A stretch of DNA of 64,000 nt from Bacteroidales bacterium. Lineage in GTDB: Bacteria > Bacteroidota > Bacteroidia > Bacteroidales > UBA932. The DNA is taken from contig JAQVBQ010000001.1 of assembly GCA_028690215.1 (NCBI GenBank), positions 1 to 64,000 of the forward strand. Direction: 5' to 3'. Positions 6,783 through 15,183 of this stretch are shown piece by piece (positions within the stretch are counted from its first letter, which is position 1; each line of letters starts with the position of its first letter). The notes under the pieces were generated by a model. It did no database searches and was not told where the DNA came from. It saw only the letters and a program-made list of their open reading frames with translations. Both the position numbers and the translations under genes were made by a program.

Positions 6783-8288
6783 ATGCTGGATTCAGAAAAA
6801 AGAATGTATGTGGCGCATGGTAAGGCACCTATATACATAAACCCGAAGATGGTCAACAGACATGGTCTTATAGCCGGTGCCACAGGAACAGGAAAGACAG
6901 TCAGCCTTCAGGTATTGGCAGAAACTTTCAGTGAAGCCGGTATACCATGTTTCATGGCCGACATGAAGGGGGACCTCTCAGGTATAAGTCAGCCGGGTAC
7001 GAGCAACAAATTTATAGAGGCACGGATAGCCGAATTTGGCCTTAAGACTCCAGTATTTCAAAGTTGTCCTGTAAGGTTCTTCGATGTATTCGGACAACAG
7101 GGGCATCCAATGAGGACTACCATATCTGAAATGGGTCCTCTCCTGCTTGCAAGGCTTATGGAGTTGAATGAGACCCAAGCAGGTGTGTTGAATATTGTAT
7201 TCAGGATAGCTGATGAAAAACAGATGTTGCTTATAGATATAAAAGATCTCAGGGCAATGCTCGATTGGGTATCCAAAAATGCCAAGGAGTTCACCTCTCT
7301 ATATGGAAATATATCCTCATCGAGTATCGGAGCAATACAGCGTGCATTATTAAGCATGGAGAGCCAGGGAGCAGACAAGTTTTTTGGGGAACCTGCATTC
7401 AACATCTTTGATCTCATCCAGAATGAAAATGGGAAAGGGGTCCTGAATATACTTGCAGCCGACAAGCTGATGATGGCACCGAAGCTATACTCTACATTCC
7501 TGTTATGGCTGCTTTCAGAGCTTTACGACCAGCTTCCTGAAGCCGGAGACCTGCCTCTTCCAAAGCTAGTATTCTTCTTTGATGAGGCACATATGCTTTT
7601 TGAGGATGCCCCGAAGGCCCTTACTGACAAGATAGAACTGATTGTAAGGTTGATACGTTCAAAAGGTGTTGGTGTATACTTTATAACTCAATCACCGTCT
7701 GATATCCCGAATGATATACTGGGACAACTCGGTAACAGAGTACAACACGCCCTCAGAGCATTCACCCCTCAGGACCAAAAGGTGGTCAGGGCTGCTGCTG
7801 AGACATTCAGGGCAAATCCGGCTTTCAAGACAGAGGATGCCATTCTTGAGTTGGGAACAGGAGAGGCATTGGTCTCATTCCTGGATGAAAAGGGCTCGCC
7901 ATCTGTAGTTGAACGGGCGAAAATGCTTTTCCCGCTGAGCAGCATCGGTGCAATCACGCCGGAACAGAGATCTGCGTTTATCAAAGGGTCCCGATTGTAT
8001 GGAATATATGAAAGAAGCTTCGACAGAGAGTCTGCTTATGAAATTATTACCGACCAGCAACTTGTTGAAAAAAGGAGGGCAGAACAGGAACGGATTGATA
8101 AGGAGCGGGAGGCAGAAGAGATACGCATTGAAAAAGAGCGAATGGCGGAGGAGAGAAGAGTGGGAAGAGGTCGCTCTACAAGCAGGTCTCCTCTTGACAG
8201 GGCTATTGGTTCTGCAGCAACAAGCATTGGAAGAAGTGTCGGTACACAGATTGTCCGAGGGATCCTCGGAGCTATTTTTAAAAAATAA
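6783..8288 (+). CDS. HerA-like ATPase (DUF853 family)
   Basis: Predicted cytoplasmic P-loop ATPase of the HerA/FtsK superfamily, DUF853 group, usually annotated as a DNA double-strand break repair or conjugation-like helicase. Walker A reads GATGTGKT at residues 32-39 and Walker [11 protein letters not shown] near 264-273. [21 protein letters not shown] near residue 308 is typical of the family. Residues from about 430 to 470 are a highly charged, coiled-coil-like segment, followed by a Gly/Ser-rich tail. The 501-residue length is normal. It is divergent from the ABC-F gene and followed, after 62 bases, by a sigma factor gene. Its cellular role is not established by context. Confidence 0.85.
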   Translation: MLDSEKRMYVAHGKAPIYINPKMVNRHGLIAGATGTGKTVSLQVLAETFSEAGIPCFMADMKGDLSGISQPGTSNKFIEARIAEFGLKTPVFQSCPVRFFDVFGQQGHPMRTTISEMGPLLLARLMELNETQAGVLNIVFRIADEKQMLLIDIKDLRAMLDWVSKNAKEFTSLYGNISSSSIGAIQRALLSMESQGADKFFGEPAFNIFDLIQNENGKGVLNILAADKLMMAPKLYSTFLLWLLSELYDQLPEAGDLPLPKLVFFFDEAHMLFEDAPKALTDKIELIVRLIRSKGVGVYFITQSPSDIPNDILGQLGNRVQHALRAFTPQDQKVVRAAAETFRANPAFKTEDAILELGTGEALVSFLDEKGSPSVVERAKMLFPLSSIGAITPEQRSAFIKGSRLYGIYERSFDRESAYEIITDQQLVEKRRAEQERIDKEREAEEIRIEKERMAEERRVGRGRSTSRSPLDRAIGSAATSIGRSVGTQIVRGILGAIFKK

Positions 8289-8350
8289 TATCCGGCCTTT
8301 GTAATATAATCCTGCATTTTACGACTAATATCAGAAAAAGAAAAAGCACG

Positions 8351-8833
8351 ATGGATATTGACAGGCAAAAGGAGTTCGTTGAGTTAGTCGAGAGCAATAA
8401 GGGGATAATTTATAAGGTCAGCCTTTTATATTCCGATGACTCGGAGAGCCATAATGACCTCTTTCAGGAGGTGATTGTTAATCTATGGAGGGCTTATCCT
8501 CGCTTCCGGGGCGAGTGTAAGGTCCAGACATGGATTTACAGGATAGCTCTCAACACCTGTGTAAGTTTTCTGAGAAAGAGTAAATCAAAACCATCCATGC
8601 TTCCTATCTCGCCAAACATTGAAGTGTTTGCAGAAGAGTCTGACTTTGCGAGGGTAAAGGAGCTATACAGGATGATTGACTCTCTCAACAAAATCGACAA
8701 GGCACTGGTACTCCTCTATCTGGAAGATAAATCCCACGAGGAGATTTCGCAGATTGTGGGTATATCAAGATCCAATGTTGCCGTCAGGCTTTTCCGCATC
8801 AAAGAGCGGCTGAAGAGTATGTCTAACAATTAA
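8351..8833 (+). CDS. ECF-type RNA polymerase sigma factor
   Basis: A 160-residue sigma-70 family protein. Region 2 spans roughly residues 20-90, with the -10-binding helix around LFQEVIVNLWRAYPRFRG. Region 4, a helix-turn-helix near residues 105-155, includes LEDKSHEEISQIVGISRSNV. There is no region 1 or 3, as in ECF factors. It is followed 11 bases later by a membrane protein gene that itself overlaps a second small membrane protein. That position is where an anti-sigma factor is often encoded. The genes it controls are unknown. Confidence 0.9.
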   Translation: MDIDRQKEFVELVESNKGIIYKVSLLYSDDSESHNDLFQEVIVNLWRAYPRFRGECKVQTWIYRIALNTCVSFLRKSKSKPSMLPISPNIEVFAEESDFARVKELYRMIDSLNKIDKALVLLYLEDKSHEEISQIVGISRSNVAVRLFRIKERLKSMSNN

Positions 8834-8844
8834 AATGCACAAAA

Positions 8845-9432
8845 ATGGAACTTGATGAAATAAAGAGCAACTGGCAGGAAATTTCCGAAAAACTGGAAAA
8901 GTCGGAGGCACTGAATAAAAAGCTGATTGTAAACCTGGCAAAGAAGAGTGTGAGGTCGACTAAAGATAAACTGGAGAGGTTTGAATATTTTTTTCTCAGT
9001 CTCTCCCTTATCTGCGCGATTATTAACATTATGCTAATAGTAGTAAGCGATGGTACTTTTATTAAATATGGTACCCTATATGTAGTCCTCGCTGTTTTCG
9101 TGCTTGATGCGGCCTGGCAGGTATATAAGATATGTCTTTTAAACAGGATTGACTATGAGCGGTGTAATATGGTTGAGCTTATTGAACGGACAACACGTTT
9201 CAGGTTTCTTACTCAAGCCCGTTTGGTTGTGGGAATGCTCCTTCTTGTACCGATTATGGCTTTAATTGCATACTTGCAAAAGGATATGCTTAACAGCGAA
9301 ATGTTGACCGGAGCTCTGTTCGGGGGATTGGTAGGTGCTTTTATGGGTCTGTGGGCTACAGCAAAGCACTGGAAGAATATTAACAACTTGCTTGCGGATC
9401 TTAAAGAGTTAAAAGAGTATGAAAGAGTTTAA
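8845..9432 (+). CDS. membrane protein in sigma factor operon, possible anti-sigma factor
   Basis: A 195-residue protein with a charged, helical N-terminal part (residues 1-50, MELDEIKSNWQEISEKLEKS at the start). About four hydrophobic segments follow (near 50-68, 76-95, 128-146 and 155-172), then a charged tail. I do not recognise a named domain. The soluble N-terminus plus membrane anchor, directly behind an ECF sigma gene, is what a membrane-bound anti-sigma factor would look like, but the usual zinc-binding HxxxCxxC motif is absent. The role is therefore inferred from context only. Confidence 0.75.
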   Translation: MELDEIKSNWQEISEKLEKSEALNKKLIVNLAKKSVRSTKDKLERFEYFFLSLSLICAIINIMLIVVSDGTFIKYGTLYVVLAVFVLDAAWQVYKICLLNRIDYERCNMVELIERTTRFRFLTQARLVVGMLLLVPIMALIAYLQKDMLNSEMLTGALFGGLVGAFMGLWATAKHWKNINNLLADLKELKEYERV

Positions 9433-9661
9433 GAAACACGACTCCCTCGGGAAAGCCGACAAGGTTATGTCAGTTATATTCTTGTCCGGCACTCTGCTTT
9501 TCGGCTTGTCGGCATTAGTGAGGATCTTTTTTATAGAAGATCACAACTTCCCGCTGATTATGATTATTCTGCAAATTGTATCCACATTTTTCCTGCTCAT
9601 CTCTGCAGGTTGGTGTCTGGGAAGGTGGGTGAATCCGTACGGGATTCTTATGAAGAAATAA
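9419..9661 (+). CDS. small membrane protein in sigma factor operon
   Basis: An 80-residue protein with two hydrophobic segments (roughly residues 18-36 and 44-66) and a basic N-terminus. It overlaps the preceding gene by 14 bases, which indicates translational coupling and a shared function with the sigma factor group. No family is recognised. Its stop codon at 9659-9661 directly adjoins the hairpin element at 9664-9786, which may have trimmed or replaced the original end of the gene. Confidence 0.7.
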   Translation: MKEFKKHDSLGKADKVMSVIFLSGTLLFGLSALVRIFFIEDHNFPLIMIILQIVSTFFLLISAGWCLGRWVNPYGILMKK

Positions 9662-9663
9662 TT

Positions 9664-9786
9664 AGTGGCACAGATTTTTGCATTTACTTCATTATAAACA
9701 CATTGCTAAAAACCACCGATGCAAAATCCCCCAGCTTAAAGACACATGTATCTGCAAATCAAATAAATGCAAAAATCTGTGCCACT
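9664..9786. repeat. MITE-like hairpin element, family 2, copy 1
   Basis: Terminal inverted repeats of 23 bases (AGTGGCACAGATTTTTGCAT plus TTA) bound a 123-bp element without coding capacity. The first 16 bases are shared with the copies at 19722 and 33777, while the next seven (GCATTTA) are particular to this copy and still pair across it. It sits between two convergent genes, two bases after the stop codon of one and overlapping the 3' end of ybaK. Confidence 0.85.
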
Positions 9787-10226
9787 GAAACCAAATCCTC
9801 AGGAGAAAGATAAAGCTGCAGCCCGCGCTTGCCTGCGCTTACATAAATCTTGTCGAAATTTTTGCATGAGTGGTGAATGTATGTGGGAAAGTGCTTCTTC
9901 ATTCCAATCGGAGAACAGGCTCCTCTGATATAACCGGTTACAGAGAGGAGATCCTTCATCGGAATCAGGTCACAATTCTTATTGCCCGATACCTTTGCGG
10001 CAAGTTTGAGGTCCAGTTCATCAGCTCCCGGAATCACACAAACGAAATAACCGCTCTTGTCGCCTTTGAGGACAAGTGTCTTGAAAACCTTCTCCACCGG
10101 CTCTCCGAGCTGCTCTGCAACGTGAACGGCGCTAAGATCCTCCTCATCCACCTCGTAGGGGATCAATTCATATTCAATAGCTGCCTTGTCAAGGAGTCTG
10201 GCAGCATTTGTCTTCTCAATTTTCAT
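9759..10226 (-). CDS. ybaK: YbaK-type Cys-tRNA(Pro) deacylase
   Basis: Editing enzyme of the YbaK/EbsC family that hydrolyses Cys-tRNA(Pro) formed in error by prolyl-tRNA synthetase. The 155-residue protein shows the family hallmarks: the VFKTLVLKG strand near residues 47-55, AAKVSG near 76, and the TGYIRGACSPIGMKKHFPTY segment near 97-116. The last residues, AQIFAFI, and the stop codon are encoded inside the terminal repeat of the hairpin element at 9664-9786, so the natural C-terminus appears to have been replaced. Overall length is near normal, so activity may be retained. It overlaps the cyclase gene upstream by 11 bases. Confidence 0.88.
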   Translation of the reverse strand: MKIEKTNAARLLDKAAIEYELIPYEVDEEDLSAVHVAEQLGEPVEKVFKTLVLKGDKSGYFVCVIPGADELDLKLAAKVSGNKNCDLIPMKDLLSVTGYIRGACSPIGMKKHFPTYIHHSCKNFDKIYVSAGKRGLQLYLSPEDLVSVAQIFAFI

Positions 10227-10866
10227 GTTTTTTTACCATGGCCACAGCCCTTGCAGGAGATCCGTCACTATCCTTGATTTTGAGAGGAAGACAAACTAAT
10301 GTGAAATTTTTACCCATCAATTTATCAAGGTTGCAAAGGTTTTCAATTATGATCATATCGCTGCCGAGAAGCAGCTTGTGATTGACCAGATCCTGAGCAG
10401 AGACCGGGTCTGCAGAGATTGAGTCGTACCCGACACCTTTCAGGTTACGTTGAGTCAGCCAGATTGCGGCCTCGTGAGTCAATACCGGGAAATCCCTGTA
10501 GTAATCCTCACTCCCCCATTTTGAATCCCATCCTGAATAAAATAGAAGAAAATCAACCTGAGTCATCTCCTCCTCATACCGTGAAACAAAAGTCTCATCA
10601 ATAATGCCCCCGGGACAGACACTTACATCTATCACCATAGCTTCACCAACGAACTTGTCTGCCCCAAACTTGTCAAGAGATTTCTTACCTGCAAGTATAT
10701 GACAAGGAGCATCAATATGGGTTCCTGTGTGAGAATAGAAGGTTATGAGCTTCTCTGCGAATCCCTCCCACTCAACACTTGTGGCCTGTAATATAGTTGG
10801 CTGCCCGGTGCCCGGATAAACCGGCATCTCAGACGAAATGGTCTGAGTAAGGTCAATAATCTTCAT
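10216..10866 (-). CDS. cyclase-family (kynurenine formamidase-like) hydrolase
   Basis: A 216-residue metal-dependent hydrolase of the cyclase family (PF04199), which includes bacterial kynurenine formamidase and isatin hydrolase. The metal-binding signature SHTGTHIDAPCH is present near residues 45-56. The family active-site histidine and glutamate appear further along in LTHEAA and near the C-terminus. The substrate cannot be assigned; no other tryptophan-degradation genes are nearby. It sits between a STAS protein gene (six bases upstream) and ybaK (overlapping), so all three probably share a transcript. Confidence 0.85.
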   Translation of the reverse strand: MKIIDLTQTISSEMPVYPGTGQPTILQATSVEWEGFAEKLITFYSHTGTHIDAPCHILAGKKSLDKFGADKFVGEAMVIDVSVCPGGIIDETFVSRYEEEMTQVDFLLFYSGWDSKWGSEDYYRDFPVLTHEAAIWLTQRNLKGVGYDSISADPVSAQDLVNHKLLLGSDMIIIENLCNLDKLMGKNFTLVCLPLKIKDSDGSPARAVAMVKKHEN

Positions 10867-10872
10867 TCTTCT

Positions 10873-11199
10873 CTATTTACCTATTGAGGCCTGATCAGGA
10901 TAAATCTCAAATATTTTGCTGAAACCGGAAATGTCAAAAATCTCCTTGATTGAGTTCTGCATACCAAAGAGTTTGAACTTGCCTCCTGAGGCCATCATCT
11001 TTTTCTGGATAACCAAAAAGACCCTAAGCCCCGAGCTGCTGATGTAGTTCATTTCAGAGCAATCCATAAGGATTGTCTTAATTTCATCTGTAATAGCGTT
11101 ATTGACCGAGCTCTCAAACTCCCCGTAATTTGTGGTATCCACCCTTCCCTCGATCTTTAACAGTACTTCACTACCGTTTTTCTCTGCTGTAAGTTTCAT
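10873..11199 (-). CDS. STAS-domain anti-sigma factor antagonist-like protein
   Basis: A 108-residue single STAS domain, similar to SpoIIAA/RsbV-type antagonists. The phosphorylatable serine position lies in the segment MDCSEMNYISSSGLRVFLVI. No partner kinase or anti-sigma factor of the SpoIIAB type is in the window. The ATG at 11199 (MKLTAEKNG) is preferred over an upstream TTG at 11220, because a perfect -7 box at 11218-11225 overlaps that codon and transcription would start after it. In Bacteroidetes, lone STAS proteins also serve unknown roles. Confidence 0.85.
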   Translation of the reverse strand: MKLTAEKNGSEVLLKIEGRVDTTNYGEFESSVNNAITDEIKTILMDCSEMNYISSSGLRVFLVIQKKMMASGGKFKLFGMQNSIKEIFDISGFSKIFEIYPDQASIGK

Positions 11200-11217
11200 G
11201 TCAGTAAATATTTTATA

Positions 11218-11225
11218 CAAATATA
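11218..11225 (-). promoter_or_regulatory. -7 promoter box of the STAS-cyclase-ybaK genes
   Basis: The minus strand reads TATATTTG, a perfect TAnnTTTG match, 19 bases before the STAS ATG. It lies in the 18-base gap plus the first bases of the rejected longer ORF, so these three genes can be transcribed independently of the envelope operon upstream. Confidence 0.5.
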
Positions 11226-11238
11226 TTTATAAATTCAA

Positions 11239-14184
11239 TCAATCACCCAGTAACTTCAAAGATAACATAATCTGATCCTTTCCGCCAAATCCCTTTTCAA
11301 ATCTCCGAGCGTAACCGACAGACCATGTTGTTTTAAGATACGAGAAAGCAACCACCTGAATATCAAGCTGTGCACCAAGGTTAAAAAGGTGCCTTATCTT
11401 ATCACTCTTGTCAAAATCTGTCATAAGATGTGTTGTAAAAAGAGCGGTTTTTATGAATGTCGGATACAACCATGTCGTTCCAACATTATTCAGGCGAATG
11501 GGACGAAGGTTCAACTCACCCATAGTCTTTACATAGTTGTATGCCGGAACCTCATCGATCTCAGCACCCGGAAAGGCCAGCACATTGCGGTACTGTTCTG
11601 ATGGCTGCCAATCCACATAGTTGTTCCGGAATCCTCCGAAGTAAAAATGTGAAAGGCCTGAAGACCTCTTCCCGAACGAGAGCCCTATGCTGTTGCGGAT
11701 CCAGAAACTGGAGTTACGGATAAAAGGTATAAGGAATCCCGCATCCTGACTGGAAACCACTGACGGATAAAACTTTTTCTGTGCGAGATATTGTGTAGAA
11801 CTTATCTCCCAACTGTAACCCTTCTCTTCCATAACACCTCCGAGACTCTTTCTGAACTTTGAAATTCCATAGGAGATAGTTGCAGCCTGCATGCTGCGTA
11901 TTGGCGTACCTACGTTCTGATATTGTGGCAAAACCTCCAGATCTCCGTAGGTGTGTACTCCGAAGCTGTACCAACTCTTCTTTGGAGATTTCAGAGAGTT
12001 ATCCTTTTTGTAATCCAGACCTATCGAGTAGCCTGCACGGCTTCTCCTTGTGGGTCCGAAAATGTCGTAGAAGTGGGTTTTGTTGTAATTGGCAGTAAGT
12101 TGCCAGTTCCAGTACTTCCACTCCAGCATCGCATGTATCTTTTGTTTCGTCTCATAGTTGCTCCATGGAGAAACAGCTATAAATATATTCAGGTTGCTTA
12201 GTCCTATCGGATCTCTCCAGTCCATGCGGTAACCTGCTGCAATAGTCTTCTTGTACCCGCCCAGATCAGGATAGGCAGACGAGAATCTCATCTCCTTCAA
12301 CGGAGAATAGCTTGACTCCACAGCGTTGATTGTGTCGCCGTCAATCCGGGAAGCCGGAGGTAATGACCACTTCTCAACCATTGGACACTTTTCGTGAATC
12401 CTGTTTCCCAAAAAGGAGATTGCATTTGCATCCTCGATTACCTTTGCCGGAATAGTCCCCGGAATCATACCGTCCCTGTGAAACTTGAGTACAATCAGAG
12501 AGTCCCTGCTGATCTGTACGGGCATGAACATTCCTGTTTCAGTGTTTGACAAAAGCTCGAATCTCTTGTCTGACAGATTGATGCGCCAGACATTTGAAAC
12601 GCCGGTATAATATGATGTCCCGACAACAGAGCTGTCGTTATCCGCAAACTTGAACTGGCTCAGCGTGTTATCACTCATTGAGTAGAGAGTTTCCATGTTC
12701 TGTTTCCCCTTTTCGAGCTCTTTAATGTCTATCATTACCAGAGACTGCTCTCCCTTCACTCCCGAGAGCGATGCAATCAGCTTCTCCCCGCTTCCGGAAA
12801 TGTCAAGGTCGAAAAAAACTTTGCCAAAAGGTGCTGTGTACATTGGAATCACCTTGTCGTAAGGTTCGGGAATCATGACAAGAATTGAGTATCCGTTATC
12901 ATGTTGTACACCCCAGATGCTGTTGTCAGCCCCGTTGAACACGAGCTCGCCGGTTCTTGTCATCTCTTTCAGAATCCTCTTTTTCCCGGTTTTGATATCT
13001 ATCTCAACAAGACTCCGGTACTTTGCATTGTTCTCTGTTATAAAAAGCTTCTCCCTCTTCTGGTCGTAAGCAAGATGCGTTGTGTAATACAACTCGGGAG
13101 AGTCCAGAACGGCAAGTTTCCTGATTTTTCCGGAATAACGGTCAATCTCTACTACCTGAGATATGGCTCCGGGATGGTTCACAGCAGCATATATCTTGCC
13201 TGTCGTGCCGTTGTATGCAAACCTTGAGACACTGCCGAGAGGCTTTGCTGTAACAGGATTAAATTCTGTCAAAGGGTACTCTTTTATTGTAGCTATATTC
13301 TCCTTCTGGAACTCATTCTCCCAACTCTTCCAATCATTCCAGACACCTCTTACCGATTTTCCGTAGACCTTTCTGAACTGACCGGCATAGAATGATTTGC
13401 TGTCATCACTCCTGTTGTAAAACTGCAATAACTTGTCAATTCCGTATTTATCGGCAAGATATGACACAAACCGGGTCCCGTAGAGGTAAGAGTTTGCCCC
13501 GACCTGAAAATCTATGGTTGTACCCTCTGTCTCAAGCCCTACCAGAGAGTAGAGAGGCTTCTCCTCATTGATTATGCTGCGGAAATACATCTCGTCATAG
13601 TTGCCCATAGCTCTACCGAGTCCACCGGACATCCATGTCTCCATAAAGCAGGCAATCCCCTCGTGATACCATCGGGGAGAGTACCATCTCGGCGCTGTCA
13701 GGTAGCTCCATACAGCAGAGAGAGGCATCTCCTCGTCTCTTCTGATCTTCCCCATCATAAGCCGTCTGAACATAAGGTCTCGTTTGTTTGGCTTATCTGC
13801 CATGACGACATGGGTGAGTTCGTGGTTGAAGAGCCATTGAAACCTCTCACTCGATGGGATGATACTAAATGCAAAGCTGTATGGTTCAATTCCCAACTGA
13901 ACCTGGTTGAATGGCATAATCAGAGCACCACCATGCCCCATATCCTGAAAATCATTCAGAATGACATAGGTGGTAGTGTCTCTGTAACCCCACAAATCGG
14001 AATGAAACCTCATTGCATTGCGAAACGTCTGGGATACATGGGGGACAAGATTTGTGTACCTCTTCCCGAAATATATCAGGTCCAGGTTGTCAACCTTATG
14101 TTGTTGAATCATCTGAGCCTTAATACTTCCTGAGCAGATAAGCAAAGCAACAGGTAACAATACCTTTAGAATCGTCTTGTTCAA
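11239..14184 (-). CDS. secreted gluzincin-like peptidase with predicted propeller and barrel regions
   Basis: A 981-residue exported protein with signal peptide at residues 1-23. Near residues 115-195 it has FNHELTHVV followed by WYHEGIACFMETW; HExxH plus a downstream Glu motif is the zinc site of MA-clan (gluzincin) metallopeptidases. Residues of about 310-600 contain repeated short strands typical of a TolB/WD40-like beta-propeller. From about 650 to the end, alternating aromatic and polar strands resemble an outer-membrane beta-barrel, ending in LSLKLLGD. The start codon is TTG; no upstream in-frame ATG exists before a stop. It follows the Leu-Gly repeat protein gene by 18 bases. The substrate is unknown. 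Confidence 0.75.
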   Translation of the reverse strand: MNKTILKVLLPVALLICSGSIKAQMIQQHKVDNLDLIYFGKRYTNLVPHVSQTFRNAMRFHSDLWGYRDTTTYVILNDFQDMGHGGALIMPFNQVQLGIEPYSFAFSIIPSSERFQWLFNHELTHVVMADKPNKRDLMFRRLMMGKIRRDEEMPLSAVWSYLTAPRWYSPRWYHEGIACFMETWMSGGLGRAMGNYDEMYFRSIINEEKPLYSLVGLETEGTTIDFQVGANSYLYGTRFVSYLADKYGIDKLLQFYNRSDDSKSFYAGQFRKVYGKSVRGVWNDWKSWENEFQKENIATIKEYPLTEFNPVTAKPLGSVSRFAYNGTTGKIYAAVNHPGAISQVVEIDRYSGKIRKLAVLDSPELYYTTHLAYDQKREKLFITENNAKYRSLVEIDIKTGKKRILKEMTRTGELVFNGADNSIWGVQHDNGYSILVMIPEPYDKVIPMYTAPFGKVFFDLDISGSGEKLIASLSGVKGEQSLVMIDIKELEKGKQNMETLYSMSDNTLSQFKFADNDSSVVGTSYYTGVSNVWRINLSDKRFELLSNTETGMFMPVQISRDSLIVLKFHRDGMIPGTIPAKVIEDANAISFLGNRIHEKCPMVEKWSLPPASRIDGDTINAVESSYSPLKEMRFSSAYPDLGGYKKTIAAGYRMDWRDPIGLSNLNIFIAVSPWSNYETKQKIHAMLEWKYWNWQLTANYNKTHFYDIFGPTRRSRAGYSIGLDYKKDNSLKSPKKSWYSFGVHTYGDLEVLPQYQNVGTPIRSMQAATISYGISKFRKSLGGVMEEKGYSWEISSTQYLAQKKFYPSVVSSQDAGFLIPFIRNSSFWIRNSIGLSFGKRSSGLSHFYFGGFRNNYVDWQPSEQYRNVLAFPGAEIDEVPAYNYVKTMGELNLRPIRLNNVGTTWLYPTFIKTALFTTHLMTDFDKSDKIRHLFNLGAQLDIQVVAFSYLKTTWSVGYARRFEKGFGGKDQIMLSLKLLGD

Positions 14185-14202
14185 AACAGAGGAAATTCAA
14201 AA

Positions 14203-15177
14203 TTAAATCCTATTCATTCCCAAGCTCTCCATATCGTTGACGAGTCCTAAGGTTTCGCTGTCAAAAGCTATGAGACCAAGCTTTTCGACATCATAAATCC
14301 CTAGATGCTCAATATCCATCATTCCCAAAGAGGATGCGTCCAAATATATAATGTTCAGTTTCTCAAAACTATCAAACCCTAATTTTTCCTGATCTGTAAA
14401 ACCTGCTCCAAGACGCTCAGAATCTTCTATCTCTATACCTTTTAGAGACTCCATGTCCTTAGTGATGCTCTCCTCTATGTTTATCCCGCCGGCTGCAGGC
14501 ATAACGCTTCCGAACATAACCTTTTTGTCAAAGTATTTCATAAGAACCTTGTCCTGGAAAACAAGGGCATTGCCAACCTGATTTCTCACCAATAGGTCGT
14601 GGGCTAGCTTTATCTGCTTGTCGGCAGATTTCTCTTTTGTAATATATTGCTCAAGACCTGAAATAAGATTCAACACAGCATTGTTGCCATAATTCATCTG
14701 TGCAATAGTCTCTTTTGCCCTGGTAACAGAGTGCCTGAGAAGTACCGGATTGATCCCCTTTGCATTGCTGCACGCAACAACGGTTAAAAGAAAGTTTGGT
14801 TTTGATGTTTCCAGAAATGTCCTGAACTTCTCCACGCTTGATAGCAATTCAGGATTTTTAGCCTTGAAGTTTTTCTCTTTTTCGATCTCTGCTGCTGCCT
14901 GATTTAAGACCGCCGAAAGCTGGACAGCCTTCACATACTGCAACTGCATATATTTCATTATATTGCTTGCCATAAGCGTATCAGTAACAATCTGATCCCT
15001 GAGGCGGATATCCTCCTCCGAGGCTTTTGCATTCCGGTAATTATTCACTTTTCCTACCGTTCCTGAAAGTTCATCACTGTCTATCTTAGGGTAATTAACA
15101 GATATCCCGATCAGAAAACCGGCCACTAAAGCCAGTAAAATTGCAGATGCAACAAAAATGTTACTTTTAGTTTTCAT
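14203..15177 (-). CDS. membrane-anchored protein with C-terminal Leu-Gly repeats, function unknown
   Basis: A 324-residue protein with an N-terminal membrane segment (IFVASAILLALVAGFLIGIS, residues 7-26) and a mainly helical middle that resembles LemA in having long amphipathic helices. From about residue 240 to the end there are nine tandem units of 8-10 residues with the consensus hhxxD-x-E-x-L-G, for example IEIEDSERLG, AGFTDQEKLG, IYDVEKLG and LIAFDSETLG. I know no named family with this repeat. It is encoded seven bases after the PrsW-like protease gene, which makes it a candidate substrate or partner of that protease. Confidence 0.75.
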   Translation of the reverse strand: MKTKSNIFVASAILLALVAGFLIGISVNYPKIDSDELSGTVGKVNNYRNAKASEEDIRLRDQIVTDTLMASNIMKYMQLQYVKAVQLSAVLNQAAAEIEKEKNFKAKNPELLSSVEKFRTFLETSKPNFLLTVVACSNAKGINPVLLRHSVTRAKETIAQMNYGNNAVLNLISGLEQYITKEKSADKQIKLAHDLLVRNQVGNALVFQDKVLMKYFDKKVMFGSVMPAAGGINIEESITKDMESLKGIEIEDSERLGAGFTDQEKLGFDSFEKLNIIYLDASSLGMMDIEHLGIYDVEKLGLIAFDSETLGLVNDMESLGMNRI

Positions 15178-15183
15178 AGATGT

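Noticed and set aside
9610-9813. Plus-strand open frame running through hairpin element copy 1
   Set aside because: It exists only because the element is open in this frame; it overlaps two better supported genes and has no coding character.
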